From contig NZ_JAGGKT010000015.1 of assembly GCF_017873965.1 (NCBI RefSeq), forward strand, positions 1 to 64,000: 64,000 nucleotides of DNA, read 5' to 3'. Origin of the DNA: Ammoniphilus resinae (GTDB taxonomy: Bacteria > Bacillota > Bacilli > Aneurinibacillales > RAOX-1). How positions within the stretch are numbered: the stretch's first letter is position 1; every line of letters begins with the position of its first letter. A program made the position numbers and the translations under genes. The notes under the pieces are model-generated. The model had not been told where the DNA came from, did no database searches, and saw only the letters and a program-made list of their open reading frames with translations. Positions 45,291 to 56,196 of the stretch are shown one piece after another.

Positions 45291-45341
45291 AACAGAAGTG
45301 CCCCCTACCAATCGGAATGGGAGTGCTTCTGTTTTTTTTTT
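45291..45341 (+). terminator. pyrG leader attenuator terminator
   Basis: AACAGAAG (45291-45298) pairs with CTTCTGTT (45325-45332), followed by eight or more T. CCCCCT (45301-45306) sits on the 5' side of the hairpin, suitable for pairing with an extended 5' G-run. It lies 59 bases before pyrG. A separate small dyad, GTGTCA-ACGC-TGACAC, is at 45251-45266. Confidence 0.8.
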
Positions 45342-45396
45342 GTTTAAAAGGCAAAAGATAAAAAGTAAAGAGAAGGTCATAGGAAAAGAGGGGTAA

Positions 45397-47028
<1,632 letters not shown>

Positions 47029-47098
47029 AATAAGGTCCAACATCCCTGGAAAATGAAGAAACTTGTCGGTTTTTGACGTCTTAAAAAATTGTGAATTG

Positions 47099-47128
47099 GC
47101 AGGAATAATTCTCCGCTTTATAGAATGT
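47099..47128 (+). promoter_or_regulatory. Sigma-H-type promoter of spo0F
   Basis: GCAGGAATA (47099-47107), 12 bases, then ATAGAATGT (47120-47128) match the sigma-H consensus RNAGGAWWW and RNNGAATWW with one mismatch. B. subtilis spo0F has a sigma-H promoter at the same place. An imperfect Spo0A-box-like CTTGTCGGT lies about 30 bases upstream. Confidence 0.75.
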
Positions 47129-47195
47129 ATGTAACTGTTATGCGAAATGGGCAGGTAACCTTAAATTTACATATTAGTTCTAGAGGAGGATTTTC

Positions 47196-47564
47196 ATGTC
47201 ACAAAGCAATAAAGTGTTAATTGTCGATGATCAGTACGGGATTCGGGTGCTGCTTTATGAAGTATTTGGAAAAGAAGGATATGAGACGTTCCAGGCAGCA
47301 AACGGCAAGCAGGCACTTGAAATCGTGAAAAATGAATCCCCTGATCTAGTCATTTTGGATATGAAAATTCCGGGAATGGATGGACTCGAAATCCTAAAGG
47401 AAATTAAAAAGATCAACACCGATATCAAGGTGATCATGATGACGGCATATGGTGAATTGGATATGATCAAGGAAGCGACGGAGCTCGGTGCCATTACCCA
47501 TTTTACCAAGCCCTTTGATATCGATGAATTACGATTGGCTGTGAGAAGTCAGCTTGTCGGGTAA
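47196..47564 (+). CDS. spo0F: Sporulation phosphorelay response regulator Spo0F
   Basis: A 122-residue single-domain receiver. It carries phosphate from sporulation histidine kinases to Spo0B. The acidic pocket VDDQYG, the phosphorylated Asp in [12 protein letters not shown] (about residue 56), the Thr in MMTAYGE and the Lys in TKPFD are all present, with no output domain. AGAGGAGGATTTTC precedes the ATG. Between pyrG and fba, as in B. subtilis. Confidence 0.95.
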   Translation: MSQSNKVLIVDDQYGIRVLLYEVFGKEGYETFQAANGKQALEIVKNESPDLVILDMKIPGMDGLEILKEIKKINTDIKVIMMTAYGELDMIKEATELGAITHFTKPFDIDELRLAVRSQLVG

Positions 47565-47597
47565 TTTTTGTGTGAGAAAGAAAGGGGTTCAAGAACG

Positions 47598-48461
47598 ATG
47601 CCTTTAGTATCCATGACTGAAATGTTAAATAAGGCGGTAGAGGGGAAATACGCCGTTGGGCAATTCAATATCAACAATTTGGAGTTTACCCAAGCCATTT
47701 TGCAAGCAGCCCAAGAAGAAAGTTCCCCGGTTATTCTGGGAGTGAGCGAAGGCGCTGGACGTTACATGGGAGGCTTTAAGCTAGTTGTCGAGATGGTCAA
47801 GGCGTTGATGGACGAATACAAAGTGACCGTTCCCGTCGCGATCCATTTAGACCATGGATCCTCTTTTGAAAAATGTGTGCAAGCGATGTTTGCTGGCTTT
47901 ACTTCGGTGATGATCGACGGTTCCCACCATCCATTGGATGAAAACATTGCCATTACCAAGAAAGTTGTGGATGTGGCACATGTGTTGGGGATTTCCGTGG
48001 AAGCAGAATTGGGAAGAATCGGCGGTCAAGAAGATGATTTATCCGTGGATGAGGCCGATGCGATGTATGCCATCCCATCTGAATGTGACAGACTTGTAAG
48101 GGAAACCGGTGTAGACTGCTTTGCTCCTGCCCTTGGTTCTGTTCATGGACCCTACAAAGGAGAGCCAAGGCTCGGCTTTGACCGCATGGAAGAAGTGCAG
48201 AAGCTGACAGGCGTTCCCTTGGTTCTGCATGGAGGAACAGGGATTCCAACAAAGGATATCCAACGGGCGATTTCCCTGGGTACGGCGAAAATCAATGTAA
48301 ATACGGAAAATCAGATCACCTCCGCAGCAACCGTGCGCAAGGTGCTTGGCGAAAAGCCAGAACTATATGATCCAAGAAAATACCTTGGACCTGCCCGCGA
48401 TACCATTAAGGAAACAGTCAAGGCGAAGATGCGCGAGTTTGGAAGCAGCAATAAAGCATAA
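47598..48461 (+). CDS. fba: Class II fructose-bisphosphate aldolase
   Basis: A 287-residue zinc-dependent aldolase that splits fructose 1,6-bisphosphate in glycolysis and makes it in gluconeogenesis. Zinc ligands and catalytic Asp are in [11 protein letters not shown], the acidic loop in [14 protein letters not shown], and the phosphate/zinc sites in GSVHGPYKG and [17 protein letters not shown] precedes the ATG at 47598. It belongs to the spo0F-fba-tal-murA cluster. Confidence 0.95.
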   Translation: MPLVSMTEMLNKAVEGKYAVGQFNINNLEFTQAILQAAQEESSPVILGVSEGAGRYMGGFKLVVEMVKALMDEYKVTVPVAIHLDHGSSFEKCVQAMFAGFTSVMIDGSHHPLDENIAITKKVVDVAHVLGISVEAELGRIGGQEDDLSVDEADAMYAIPSECDRLVRETGVDCFAPALGSVHGPYKGEPRLGFDRMEEVQKLTGVPLVLHGGTGIPTKDIQRAISLGTAKINVNTENQITSAATVRKVLGEKPELYDPRKYLGPARDTIKETVKAKMREFGSSNKA

Positions 48462-48550
48462 CAAACATAGCCCTAAAGGACAACTAGATGGTTTGTGAAA
48501 GAAAGCAAATCGACGTAGCTCACAAACCAATATATGAAGGAGGCCTAATC

Positions 48551-49195
48551 GTGAAATTTTTCATTGATACAGCGAATGTGGATGAAATTCGGGAGATCAA
48601 CTCCTGGGGAGTTCTTGCTGGTGTAACAACCAACCCGTCTCTTGTAGCCAAAGAAGGTCGCGATTTTATCGAAACCCTGAAGGAAATCATCGATATTGTC
48701 GATGGACCGATCAGTGCGGAAGTCATCAGCACCGAATCAGCCGGAATGATCGAAGAAGGGGAAAGGCTCGCTTCCCTTTCCAAAAACATTGTGATCAAGG
48801 TTCCTATGACATCTGAGGGATTGAAGGCTGTCAAGCATTTCACCAAGAAGAAAATCAAAACGAATGTGACCCTTGTTTTCAGTGCTTCACAAGCTTTGCT
48901 TGCTGCACGTGCGGGTGCCACTTATGTGTCCCCATTCTTAGGGCGTCTAGACGATATCGGTTTTGATGGACTGACTTTGATTTCTGATATTGTGGATATT
49001 TTCAACGCCCATGGTATCGACACGGAGATTATCTCTGCAAGTATCCGTCACCCGATCCATGTCATTGAAGCAGCGAAGATGGGAGCGCATATCGGAACGA
49101 TCCCATTCAAAGTATTTGATCAGCTAATCAAGCATCCGTTGACTGATTCAGGCATTGAGAGATTCCTTTCTGACTGGGAAAAGACAAAGAAATAA
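48551..49195 (+). CDS. tal: Transaldolase / fructose-6-phosphate aldolase family protein
   Basis: A 214-residue class I aldolase of the short TalC/FSA type. The Schiff-base lysine is in [28 protein letters not shown] and its neighbourhood (KTNVTLVF); [11 protein letters not shown] and [24 protein letters not shown] are also typical. GAAGGAGG precedes GTG 48551 by about eight bases. It takes the position of ywjH in B. subtilis, which encodes transaldolase. Whether it acts as transaldolase or fructose-6-phosphate aldolase cannot be decided by eye. Confidence 0.92.
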   Translation: MKFFIDTANVDEIREINSWGVLAGVTTNPSLVAKEGRDFIETLKEIIDIVDGPISAEVISTESAGMIEEGERLASLSKNIVIKVPMTSEGLKAVKHFTKKKIKTNVTLVFSASQALLAARAGATYVSPFLGRLDDIGFDGLTLISDIVDIFNAHGIDTEIISASIRHPIHVIEAAKMGAHIGTIPFKVFDQLIKHPLTDSGIERFLSDWEKTKK

Positions 49196-49259
49196 AACCA
49201 TTAACGAAACATATATAGAAAAAGAAAAAGACTTCTAACTTCTAGTATGGGAGAGACAG

Positions 49260-50525
49260 ATGGATATATTGTGTGTCAAGGGCGGAAGGCCCTTGGAGGG
49301 GAGTATTACGATTAGCGGCGCGAAAAACAGCGCGGTTGCGCTAATCCCTGCGGCGATCCTGGCCGATACGGCCTGTGTGATTGAGAATCTGCCGGAAATC
49401 AACGATGTTCATGTCTATGTCGATATTTTGCGGGAATTAGGAGCACACGTGGAGCTGCAGCAGCAGACCCTTTATATAGATCCAACTGGGATCGTGCCAC
49501 ATCCCCTGCCCTCTGGAAAGGTGAAAAAGCTGAGAGCCTCCTATTATTTAATGGGGGCCCTGCTCGGGCGGTTTGGGGAAGCGGTGATCGGCCTGCCGGG
49601 CGGCTGTGATCTTGGTCCGCGCCCGATTGACCAGCATATCAAGGGATTTGAAGCATTAGGGGCGAGTGTCCAGACCAAGGATGGCGCTTTGTATTTACAA
49701 GCTCCCAAGCTAAAAGGCAGTAAAATCTACTTTGACGTTGTTTCCGTAGGGGCAACGATCAATACGATGCTGGCCGCCGCACGGGCGGAAGGGACCACGA
49801 TCATCGAAAATGCGGCAAAAGAACCAGAAATCATTGATGTCGCTACCTTTTTAACCTCCATGGGGGCTGTGATCAAAGGGGCCGGAACCGATCTAATCCG
49901 GATTCGCGGGACCTCTCGTTTACAAGGCTGCCGTCATTCGATCATCCCAGACCGAATCGAAGCGGGAACGTTCATGATTGCCGCCGCGGCAACGCGTGGC
50001 AATGTCATTTTAGACAACGTGATTCCCCGTCACCTGGAGGGGATCTCCGCGAAGCTAAGAGAAATGGGTGTCGAAGTGGTCGAAGCTGACGATGCCATTC
50101 AAGTCATCGGCAAACCCCGTTATCGCGCGATTGATTTACGCACCGCACCCTATCCCGGATTTGCCACCGATTTGCAGCAGCCCATGACCGCGCTTTTGGT
50201 ACACGCCGAGGGAACCAGTATGGTGACCGACAATATTTATACTTCGCGTTTTCGCCATGTCGATGAGTTGGTCCGTTTAGGTGCCCAAATTCGCGTGGAA
50301 GGAAGAACGGCCATTATCGGCGAGGTCCATCGCTTGGAGGGTTCAAGTGTGAGGGCATCTGATTTGCGAGCTGGGGCTGCCTTGGTGATCGCTGCTTTGA
50401 CAGCGGAAGGGGTAACGGAAATTAGCGGTGTGGAGTATATTGATCGCGGCTATGCTAAACTAGAAGAGAAGTTGCGTTCGCTCGGCGCCGAAATTTGGAG
50501 AGAAAAAAAGAGCAAATTTGAATAG
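49260..50525 (+). CDS. murA: UDP-N-acetylglucosamine 1-carboxyvinyltransferase
   Basis: A 421-residue enzyme for the first committed step of peptidoglycan precursor synthesis. The N-terminal [18 protein letters not shown] includes the conserved Lys-Asn. The active-site loop is [24 protein letters not shown] with the phosphoenolpyruvate-reactive cysteine (the fosfomycin target). [12 protein letters not shown]-type motif appears as [17 protein letters not shown]. By position it is the second paralogue of Bacilli (MurAB/MurZ). ATGGGAGAGACAG precedes the ATG. Confidence 0.95.
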   Translation: MDILCVKGGRPLEGSITISGAKNSAVALIPAAILADTACVIENLPEINDVHVYVDILRELGAHVELQQQTLYIDPTGIVPHPLPSGKVKKLRASYYLMGALLGRFGEAVIGLPGGCDLGPRPIDQHIKGFEALGASVQTKDGALYLQAPKLKGSKIYFDVVSVGATINTMLAAARAEGTTIIENAAKEPEIIDVATFLTSMGAVIKGAGTDLIRIRGTSRLQGCRHSIIPDRIEAGTFMIAAAATRGNVILDNVIPRHLEGISAKLREMGVEVVEADDAIQVIGKPRYRAIDLRTAPYPGFATDLQQPMTALLVHAEGTSMVTDNIYTSRFRHVDELVRLGAQIRVEGRTAIIGEVHRLEGSSVRASDLRAGAALVIAALTAEGVTEISGVEYIDRGYAKLEEKLRSLGAEIWREKKSKFE

Positions 50526-50537
50526 GAGTGTTCAATC

Positions 50538-51506
50538 ATGGAGAGAAGCTTGACACTAGAAATCGTGAGAGTAACTGAAGCCGCAGCCCTTGCATCAGCA
50601 CGTTGGATGGGTTTTGGCAAGAAGAACGAAGCAGACGGTGCTGCGACATCGGCAATGCGTGCGGAATTCAACAAGGTTCCGATGGAAGGTGTTGTGGTGA
50701 TTGGTGAAGGTGAGATGGATGAAGCTCCCATGCTGTACATCGGGGAAAAGCTCGGATTAGGCGGAAGTGGATCGCCTGCAGTGGACGTGGCTGTGGATCC
50801 TTTGGAAGGGACCAATATTTTGGCCAAAGGTTCATGGAACGCGCTTAGTGTGATTGCCATTGCGGACCGCGGAAATCTTTTACATGCCCCTGATATGTAC
50901 ATGGAAAAGATTGCAGTAGGCCCAGAATGTGTTGGAGCCATTGATATCAACCGCTCGGTGAGAGAAAACCTGGAGGCCGTGGCAAAACGGAAAGGTAAGG
51001 ATTTATGCGATTTAACCGCAACCGTTCTAGACCGCGACCGTCACAGCAAGATCATCGAGGAAATCAGAGATGCAGGCTGCCGTATTAAGCTAATCAATGA
51101 TGGGGATGTCGCTGCTGCAATTAATACCGCTTTTGAGCATACCGGAGTGGACATTTTGTTTGGTTCAGGGGGCGCACCAGAGGGTGTTATTTCCGCTGTA
51201 GCTTTAAAATGTCTTGGTGGAGAAATCCAAGGTCGTCTACTTCCACAAAGCGAGGAGGAATTTGAGCGCTGCTTAAAGATGGGCTTGAAAGATCCAAATC
51301 AAGTGTTGCTCATGGAAGACCTGGTCAAAGGTGACGATGCGATTTTTGCGGCAACAGGTGTAACAGATGGTGAATTATTAAAAGGCGTTCGGTTCGGCGG
51401 GAAGCGGGCTACCACTCATTCGTTGGTTATGCGGGCGAAGACAGGAACGATCCGTTTCATCGAAGGACAACACCGCCTGGAAAAGTTAGGTTTAACCAGT
51501 AAGTAA
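50538..51506 (+). CDS. glpX: Class II fructose-1,6-bisphosphatase
   Basis: A 322-residue GlpX-type phosphatase of gluconeogenesis. Family marks are [62 protein letters not shown] (metal and phosphate site) and the C-terminal [41 protein letters not shown] precedes the ATG. It lies 12 bases after murA and 37 before rho, the same order as in B. subtilis. Confidence 0.95.
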   Translation: MERSLTLEIVRVTEAAALASARWMGFGKKNEADGAATSAMRAEFNKVPMEGVVVIGEGEMDEAPMLYIGEKLGLGGSGSPAVDVAVDPLEGTNILAKGSWNALSVIAIADRGNLLHAPDMYMEKIAVGPECVGAIDINRSVRENLEAVAKRKGKDLCDLTATVLDRDRHSKIIEEIRDAGCRIKLINDGDVAAAINTAFEHTGVDILFGSGGAPEGVISAVALKCLGGEIQGRLLPQSEEEFERCLKMGLKDPNQVLLMEDLVKGDDAIFAATGVTDGELLKGVRFGGKRATTHSLVMRAKTGTIRFIEGQHRLEKLGLTSK

Positions 51507-51543
51507 TTTAAATTTCGTGAAAGTGTGGTGCTTGGACATCGGT

Positions 51544-52830
51544 ATGGACATGCAATTAGCCCAGCTGGAGGAAAAGAAGTTAACGGAACTTTATAAGTTA
51601 GCAAAGGAGTATCAAATCCCTTATTATGGGACATTAAAGAAGAAGGAACTTATTTTTTCCATTCTTCGAGCCCAAGCGGAGAAAAGCGGCTTCATGTTTA
51701 TGGAAGGCGTGTTGGAGATCCTTTCTGACGGATATGGCTTTTTACGGCCGATCAACTATTTGCCGAGCGCAGAAGATATTTATATTTCTGCATCCCAAAT
51801 TCGACGTTTTGATCTGCGGACAGGCGATAAGGTTTCGGGGAAGGTGCGCCCGCCCAAGGAGAACGAACGATATTTTGGCTTGCTTCATGTTGATGCGGTG
51901 AATGGGGAAGATCCGGAGATAGCCGCAGAACGTCTACATTTCCCTGCCCTGACGCCTCTATATCCTCAAAGAAAGCTCGTCTTGGAAACCTCACCTGACC
52001 GTTTATCTTCAAGGGTTATTGATCTTCTGGCGCCTGTTGGTTTGGGTCAACGCGGATTAATCGTTGCCCCGCCAAAAGCAGGAAAAACCGTTTTGCTCAA
52101 AGAAATTGCCAATAGTATTGCGGACAACCATCCGGAAATTGAGCTATTCGTCCTATTGATTGACGAACGTCCAGAGGAAGTAACGGACATGCAACGCTCA
52201 GTCAAAGCGGAAGTGGTCGCTTCCACTTTTGATGAACTGCCGGAAAACCATATTAAAGTCGCTGAGCTCGTGCTGGAAAGAGCGCAGAGACTTGTCGAAC
52301 ATCGTAAAGATGTGGTGATATTGTTAGATAGTATTACACGTTTGGCACGCGCCTATAACTTGGTAATTCCTCCTAGTGGCCGTACGCTTTCGGGGGGGAT
52401 CGATCCTGCTGCTTTTCACCGTCCTAAGCGCTTCTTCGGTTCCGCGCGGAATATCGAAGAAGGAGGTAGCTTGACCATTTTGGCAACCGCCCTCATCGAC
52501 ACCGGATCCCGTATGGATGACGTGATTTATGAGGAATTTAAAGGTACGGGCAATATGGAGCTTCACCTCGACCGTCGACTGGCCGAAAGACGGATCTACC
52601 CAGCGATCGATATCCGCCGTTCTGGTACCCGCCGCGAAGAGTTGTTGCTGACCAAAGAAGAGCTGGATAAGATCTGGACGATGAGAAAGACGATGACCGA
52701 AAATCCAGAGTACACCGAGCTGTTCCTAAGAAAAATTGGCGAAACGAAAACCAATGCGGAGTACCTGGAGCAAATTGAAAAGGTCAAGCCTCGAGTTGCA
52801 TCTAAGCCTGCTGCTGGGGCAAGCGTCTAA
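51544..52830 (+). CDS. rho: Transcription termination factor Rho
   Basis: A 428-residue hexameric RNA helicase. Residues 1-45 are the N-terminal helical domain, followed by the cold-shock RNA-binding domain ([42 protein letters not shown]). Walker A is [15 protein letters not shown]; Walker B is [16 protein letters not shown]; the Q and R loops follow ([21 protein letters not shown]). The start is uncertain: ATG 51544 fits the family N-terminus, while the frame is open to GTG 51517; neither has a strong site. Bicyclomycin-type residues were not assessed. Confidence 0.95.
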   Translation: MDMQLAQLEEKKLTELYKLAKEYQIPYYGTLKKKELIFSILRAQAEKSGFMFMEGVLEILSDGYGFLRPINYLPSAEDIYISASQIRRFDLRTGDKVSGKVRPPKENERYFGLLHVDAVNGEDPEIAAERLHFPALTPLYPQRKLVLETSPDRLSSRVIDLLAPVGLGQRGLIVAPPKAGKTVLLKEIANSIADNHPEIELFVLLIDERPEEVTDMQRSVKAEVVASTFDELPENHIKVAELVLERAQRLVEHRKDVVILLDSITRLARAYNLVIPPSGRTLSGGIDPAAFHRPKRFFGSARNIEEGGSLTILATALIDTGSRMDDVIYEEFKGTGNMELHLDRRLAERRIYPAIDIRRSGTRREELLLTKEELDKIWTMRKTMTENPEYTELFLRKIGETKTNAEYLEQIEKVKPRVASKPAAGASV

Positions 52831-52890
52831 AGGTAATCAGCTAAGAATGTTAGCGCCTGAGAATGTAACAGAAGAAGGAGTCTTGCAAAG

Positions 52891-54150
52891 ATGAATCTTG
52901 TATATGCGGATGAAAACGGAAAAGTGTTTGATCATCCGGACTATTTAGCTGTCGCCCGCAGTGGAGACCAGTTCCTGGAGATTTTGGAAGAGGAATTGAT
53001 TCCCCTGCCGGATGGGGCTACGCTTGTCAGCCTTCCCCATTCCAAACCCATTGCGATCGATCCGAATACCGGAGAGATGGTGAGATTTGGTGATGGAAGC
53101 CCTGTCGGTGCTTTGCTGCCGCAAGGCTTTACCCGGTTGTTGTTGCCCGCCTATGTAAAAACAGATAAGGAATACAAATTTCCTCTGTTTGGCTACACAG
53201 CTGTGGTATGGAAGGATGACCAGTTTTTTATTGCTGCACGGCAAAGCGATGCCCACGACAAATGGAACCCGGCCAATTGTTCTTACGACGAAGTGAAGGA
53301 CCGAGTTGCGGAGTTGAGTGCGGAATATCCCGAAAATCGTGTCATCGCGCATATTTCCAATTGTGCGTTGGAATACGAATGCTTGACGGCTTCGAATACC
53401 TTTTTGAACCGTTGGGAAGGGGCCTTGCCTGTCTCTTATTCCTGCAATGCCGGATGTTTTGGCTGTATTTCCGAACAGCCAGATGACAGTGGAGTCGTCG
53501 CTCCCCAGACCCGGATGAATTTTAAGCCGAAGGTCGAGGAATTGGTGGAAGTAATGCTTCACCATTTGCAGACACCGGAAAGCATCATTAGTTTCGGCCA
53601 AGGGTGTGAGGGTGAACCGTCGACACAGGTTCAGTTGATTACCGAGTCCATTCGCCAAGTTCGTGCGAAAACGGATATGGGTTATATTAACATGAACACC
53701 AATGCTGGGCTGACCGACCATATTCGGGCGATTGTCGATGCTGGTCTTGATTTGATTCGCGTAAGCACCATTAGTGCGATCGATGAGCATTATAATGTGT
53801 ACTATAAACCTCGCGGCTACAATTTGAAAAATGTAGAAAAATCACTCCGCTACTGTGCGGACCACGGTGTCTATTCGTCGATTAATTACCTTTGTTTCCC
53901 TGGCGTATTCGACCGGGAAGAGGAAATGGAAGCGATGATTGACTTTATCCGCCGGACAGGCGTCCGCCTGATTCAATTGCGCAACCTGAATATTGATCCT
54001 GACAGCTATTTGACCATGATCCCCAAGCCTCAGGGCGAGGTGTTCGGGATGAAGCAGGCCATCGAGATCTACCAACAGGAACTTCCGGATGTCGTGATTG
54101 GATCCTATACCCACATTCCACCGAAGGAATTTGTTCAAGGTAGGAGATAA
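52891..54150 (+). CDS. Radical SAM protein
   Basis: A 419-residue protein. The [4Fe-4S]/S-adenosylmethionine motif is SCNAGCFGC (CX3CX2C, about residue 190), followed by FGQGCEGEPSTQ and MNTNAGL, typical of the radical SAM barrel. The first 180 residues form a separate N-terminal region with no motif I recognise (SLPHSKPIAIDPNTGEMVRFGDGSP). GAAGGAGTCTTGCAAAG precedes the ATG. It stands between rho and rpmE, which are adjacent in B. subtilis, so it is an insertion relative to that order. Substrate unknown. Confidence 0.85.
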   Translation: MNLVYADENGKVFDHPDYLAVARSGDQFLEILEEELIPLPDGATLVSLPHSKPIAIDPNTGEMVRFGDGSPVGALLPQGFTRLLLPAYVKTDKEYKFPLFGYTAVVWKDDQFFIAARQSDAHDKWNPANCSYDEVKDRVAELSAEYPENRVIAHISNCALEYECLTASNTFLNRWEGALPVSYSCNAGCFGCISEQPDDSGVVAPQTRMNFKPKVEELVEVMLHHLQTPESIISFGQGCEGEPSTQVQLITESIRQVRAKTDMGYINMNTNAGLTDHIRAIVDAGLDLIRVSTISAIDEHYNVYYKPRGYNLKNVEKSLRYCADHGVYSSINYLCFPGVFDREEEMEAMIDFIRRTGVRLIQLRNLNIDPDSYLTMIPKPQGEVFGMKQAIEIYQQELPDVVIGSYTHIPPKEFVQGRR

Positions 54151-54247
54151 TGCCAGTTGAAAATGGGCCGAGTCCCGTGTTATAATCGCTATTGTGTTAT
54201 TATAACTCTAGTCTATAGACGGATTAGGGCGGAAAGAGGTGACAAGA

Positions 54248-54445
54248 ATGAAACAAGCTATCCATCCAAATTTCAAATTGACCAAGGTTACTTGTGTTTG
54301 TGGAAATGAATTCGAAACCGGATCTGTAAGAGAGAACATCCGCGTAGAAATTTGCTCCGAATGCCATCCTTTCTACACAGGTAAACAAAAATTTGTTGAC
54401 GCTGGCGGACGAGTTGACCGCTTTAAAAAGAAATACGGCATTTAA
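54248..54445 (+). CDS. rpmE: Ribosomal protein L31 (zinc-binding form)
   Basis: A 65-residue protein of the large ribosomal subunit. [13 protein letters not shown] and [31 protein letters not shown] are the family signature. The CxC...CxxC cysteines mark the zinc-containing C+ form. GAGGTGACAAGA precedes the ATG at 54248. A terminator follows directly. Confidence 0.96.
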   Translation: MKQAIHPNFKLTKVTCVCGNEFETGSVRENIRVEICSECHPFYTGKQKFVDAGGRVDRFKKKYGI

Positions 54446-54449
54446 TAAG

Positions 54450-54485
54450 AACGGGCAGGGGGAAACCTCGGCCCGTTTTGTCTTT
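54450..54485 (+). terminator. Rho-independent terminator after rpmE
   Basis: AACGGGC (54450-54456) pairs with GCCCGTT (54471-54477), followed by TTGTCTTT. Confidence 0.85.
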
Positions 54486-54555
54486 GGTTTGGGGGCCCAT
54501 GCCGAGCGGCTCCTGAGTCTATGAGAATGCTGAGGTGAGACTGAGGGGGGGAGGC

Positions 54556-55297
54556 GGACCCAGGAGACGCTATTTGCGGAAAAAGGCCGATTTCTTGGTT
54601 CTGCCGGACCGAGTAGCCACTATTTGGGGATTTTGGGGACTAGATGGGCCGATTTTTGGAAAATAAGGTCTCTGGAGTCCGCGAACCTTCGAAAAATGGG
54701 GAGTTGTGGAGAAATAGCGGCTACTGAGTCCACGAGAAAGACGAGAGGGACCGAGGGGTGGTGAGGCGGACCCAGGAGACGCTATTTGTGGAAAAAAGGC
54801 TGATTTCCTGGTTGTGCCGGACCGAGGAGCCTCTATTTTGGGATTTTGGGAACTAGATGGGTCGATTTTTAGCAAATAAGGTCTCTGGAGTCCGCGAACC
54901 ATAGGAAAATGGGGAGTTGTGGAGAAATAGCGTCTCCTGAGTCCACGAGAAAGCCGAGGCGGACTGAGGCGGACCGAGGAGCCTCTATTTTGGGATTTTG
55001 GGAACTAGATGGGCTGGTTTTTAGCAAATAAGGTCTCTGGAGTCCGCGAACCTTCGAAAAATGGGGAGTTGGGGAGAAATAGCGGCTACTGAGTCCACGA
55101 GGAATCCGAGGCGGACTGGCGGACCGAGGAGACGCTATTTGCGGAAAAAAGGCCAATTTCCTGATCCTGCCGGACCGAGTAGCCGCTATTTGGGGATTTT
55201 GGGGACTAGATGGGTCGATTTTTGGTAAATAAGGTCTCTGGAGTCCGCGAACCATTGGAAAATGGGGAGTTGGTGAGAAATAGCGTCTCCTGAGTCC
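54556..55297. repeat. Family 2 repeat array: 15 copies of a 20-bp element in F-F-R-R order
   Basis: The element is GGACCSAGKAGMCGCTATTT. Forward copies start at 54556, 54606, 54768, 54819, 54971, 55121 and 55172; reverse copies at 54661, 54712, 54874, 54925, 55026, 55077, 55227 and 55278. Successive starts are 44-56 bases apart. The order F-F-R-R is repeated four times with a period of about 212 bases; the third unit has one forward copy and a remnant. Spacers are also conserved (GATTTTGGGGACTAGATGGG; AATGGGGAGTTG). Outer and inner forward-reverse pairs could form nested stems of about 176 nt. Open frames across it are by-products of the repetition. The region 54486-55457 holds no credible gene. 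Confidence 0.9.
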
Positions 55298-55457
55298 GCC
55301 AAATTCCCGTCCCCCTGCCACCTTTGCCACCCCGAACTCGGCAATCCGCACCACGACAAAACGCCACCCCCATCCACCCGCACCCCCGACCAAACGCCAC
55401 GGCCTCCACACTCCCACCAACTGCCACATCCCCCAACAATATAGCAGAGGAATAAGG

Positions 55458-55490
55458 CACCTCCTCGGGCAAGCTATATCCGAGGAGGTG
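55458..55490 (+). promoter_or_regulatory. Hairpin that would hide the ribosome-binding site of the lipoprotein gene
   Basis: CACCTCCTCGG (55458-55468) and CCGAGGAGGTG (55480-55490) are perfect 11-base arms around an 11-base loop. The 3' arm contains the Shine-Dalgarno sequence GAGGAGG. There is no T-run, so it does not look like a terminator. If formed in the mRNA it would block initiation at TTG 55497. Confidence 0.75.
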
Positions 55491-55496
55491 GCACCC

Positions 55497-55952
55497 TTGA
55501 AGAAAACTTTATCCTATTCGCTTATGCTTTGCCTGGTGTGTTTGGTAGCTTCTGCTTGTTCCCCTGCCTCTAGTCCGGATCGTGGTATGAATACAACAAA
55601 TGCGACTGAGAAGAACGGTCAGATCATTAACTATCGTTATAATAACCCTTCAGGTCCGTACGACGATGATCTGGGGTACAAAAGTGATTTTCAGCCCTCC
55701 GACTTGAATCCAAATATGGTAACTGGACAGAATGATTTATATAACATACATCGCGATGTCAAAACGTTGGCCCAAATGGCCAGACATGTCAGAGGGGTTG
55801 ACAACGCGCGCGCTACCATTAATGGCGGGAGAGCCACGGTCCGCATCACTGTCAATGGGACAGAGCGAGACGTGGAGAAGGTTAGAGCATTAGTGTATCA
55901 AAAACTAAAACAGAAAATGCCGAGATATAATATTAATGTCGTGAGTGAATAA
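55497..55952 (+). CDS. YhcN/YlaJ-family sporulation lipoprotein
   Basis: A 151-residue secreted lipoprotein. The signal peptide has Lys-Lys, a hydrophobic stretch and the lipobox LVASAC, with the cysteine about residue 21. After an Asn-rich linker the C-terminal 85 residues (DLYNIHRDVKTLAQMARHVRGVDNARATINGGRATVRITVNGT) fit the YhcN/YlaJ family of spore-associated lipoproteins. TTG 55497 is preferred because GAGGAGG (55482-55488) is at proper distance; GTG 55488 overlaps the site. It occupies, with the repeat array, the place of tdk in B. subtilis. Confidence 0.82.
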   Translation: MKKTLSYSLMLCLVCLVASACSPASSPDRGMNTTNATEKNGQIINYRYNNPSGPYDDDLGYKSDFQPSDLNPNMVTGQNDLYNIHRDVKTLAQMARHVRGVDNARATINGGRATVRITVNGTERDVEKVRALVYQKLKQKMPRYNINVVSE

Positions 55953-55977
55953 CCGGGTGCCTTCCCGGTTATTTTTT
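55949..55977 (+). terminator. Rho-independent terminator after the lipoprotein gene
   Basis: ATAACCGGG (55949-55957) pairs with CCCGGTTAT (55964-55972), then TTTTT. The following 200 bases before prfA hold no recognised feature. Confidence 0.88.
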
Positions 55978-56196
55978 CGGGGTCCACCCCAAACCGGAAT
56001 TTTTCGAAACCGAAACTCGAAAAAGATATTATACGTTTTTTATCCTTGATCAAACAAATTTTCGGTAGCAGGTAATCAGACCCTGTTTCAGATCATTGGA
56101 CCCCGCTCTGCTCGCCCACCCTCACCCGCCCTTTACATTACGCATAAAAATATCTATAATTATAATGTTATACTCTAAAAAAAGAGGTGAACACTT

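Noticed and set aside
54556-55297. CRISPR array in the family 2 region
   Set aside because: The 20-bp element alternates in orientation and the spacers repeat with a period of about 212 bases, unlike unique CRISPR spacers.
54570-55472. Long minus-strand reading frames in the family 2 array (for example 54869-55429)
   Set aside because: They are low-complexity translations of the repeats, overlap each other in several frames and lack ribosome-binding sites.
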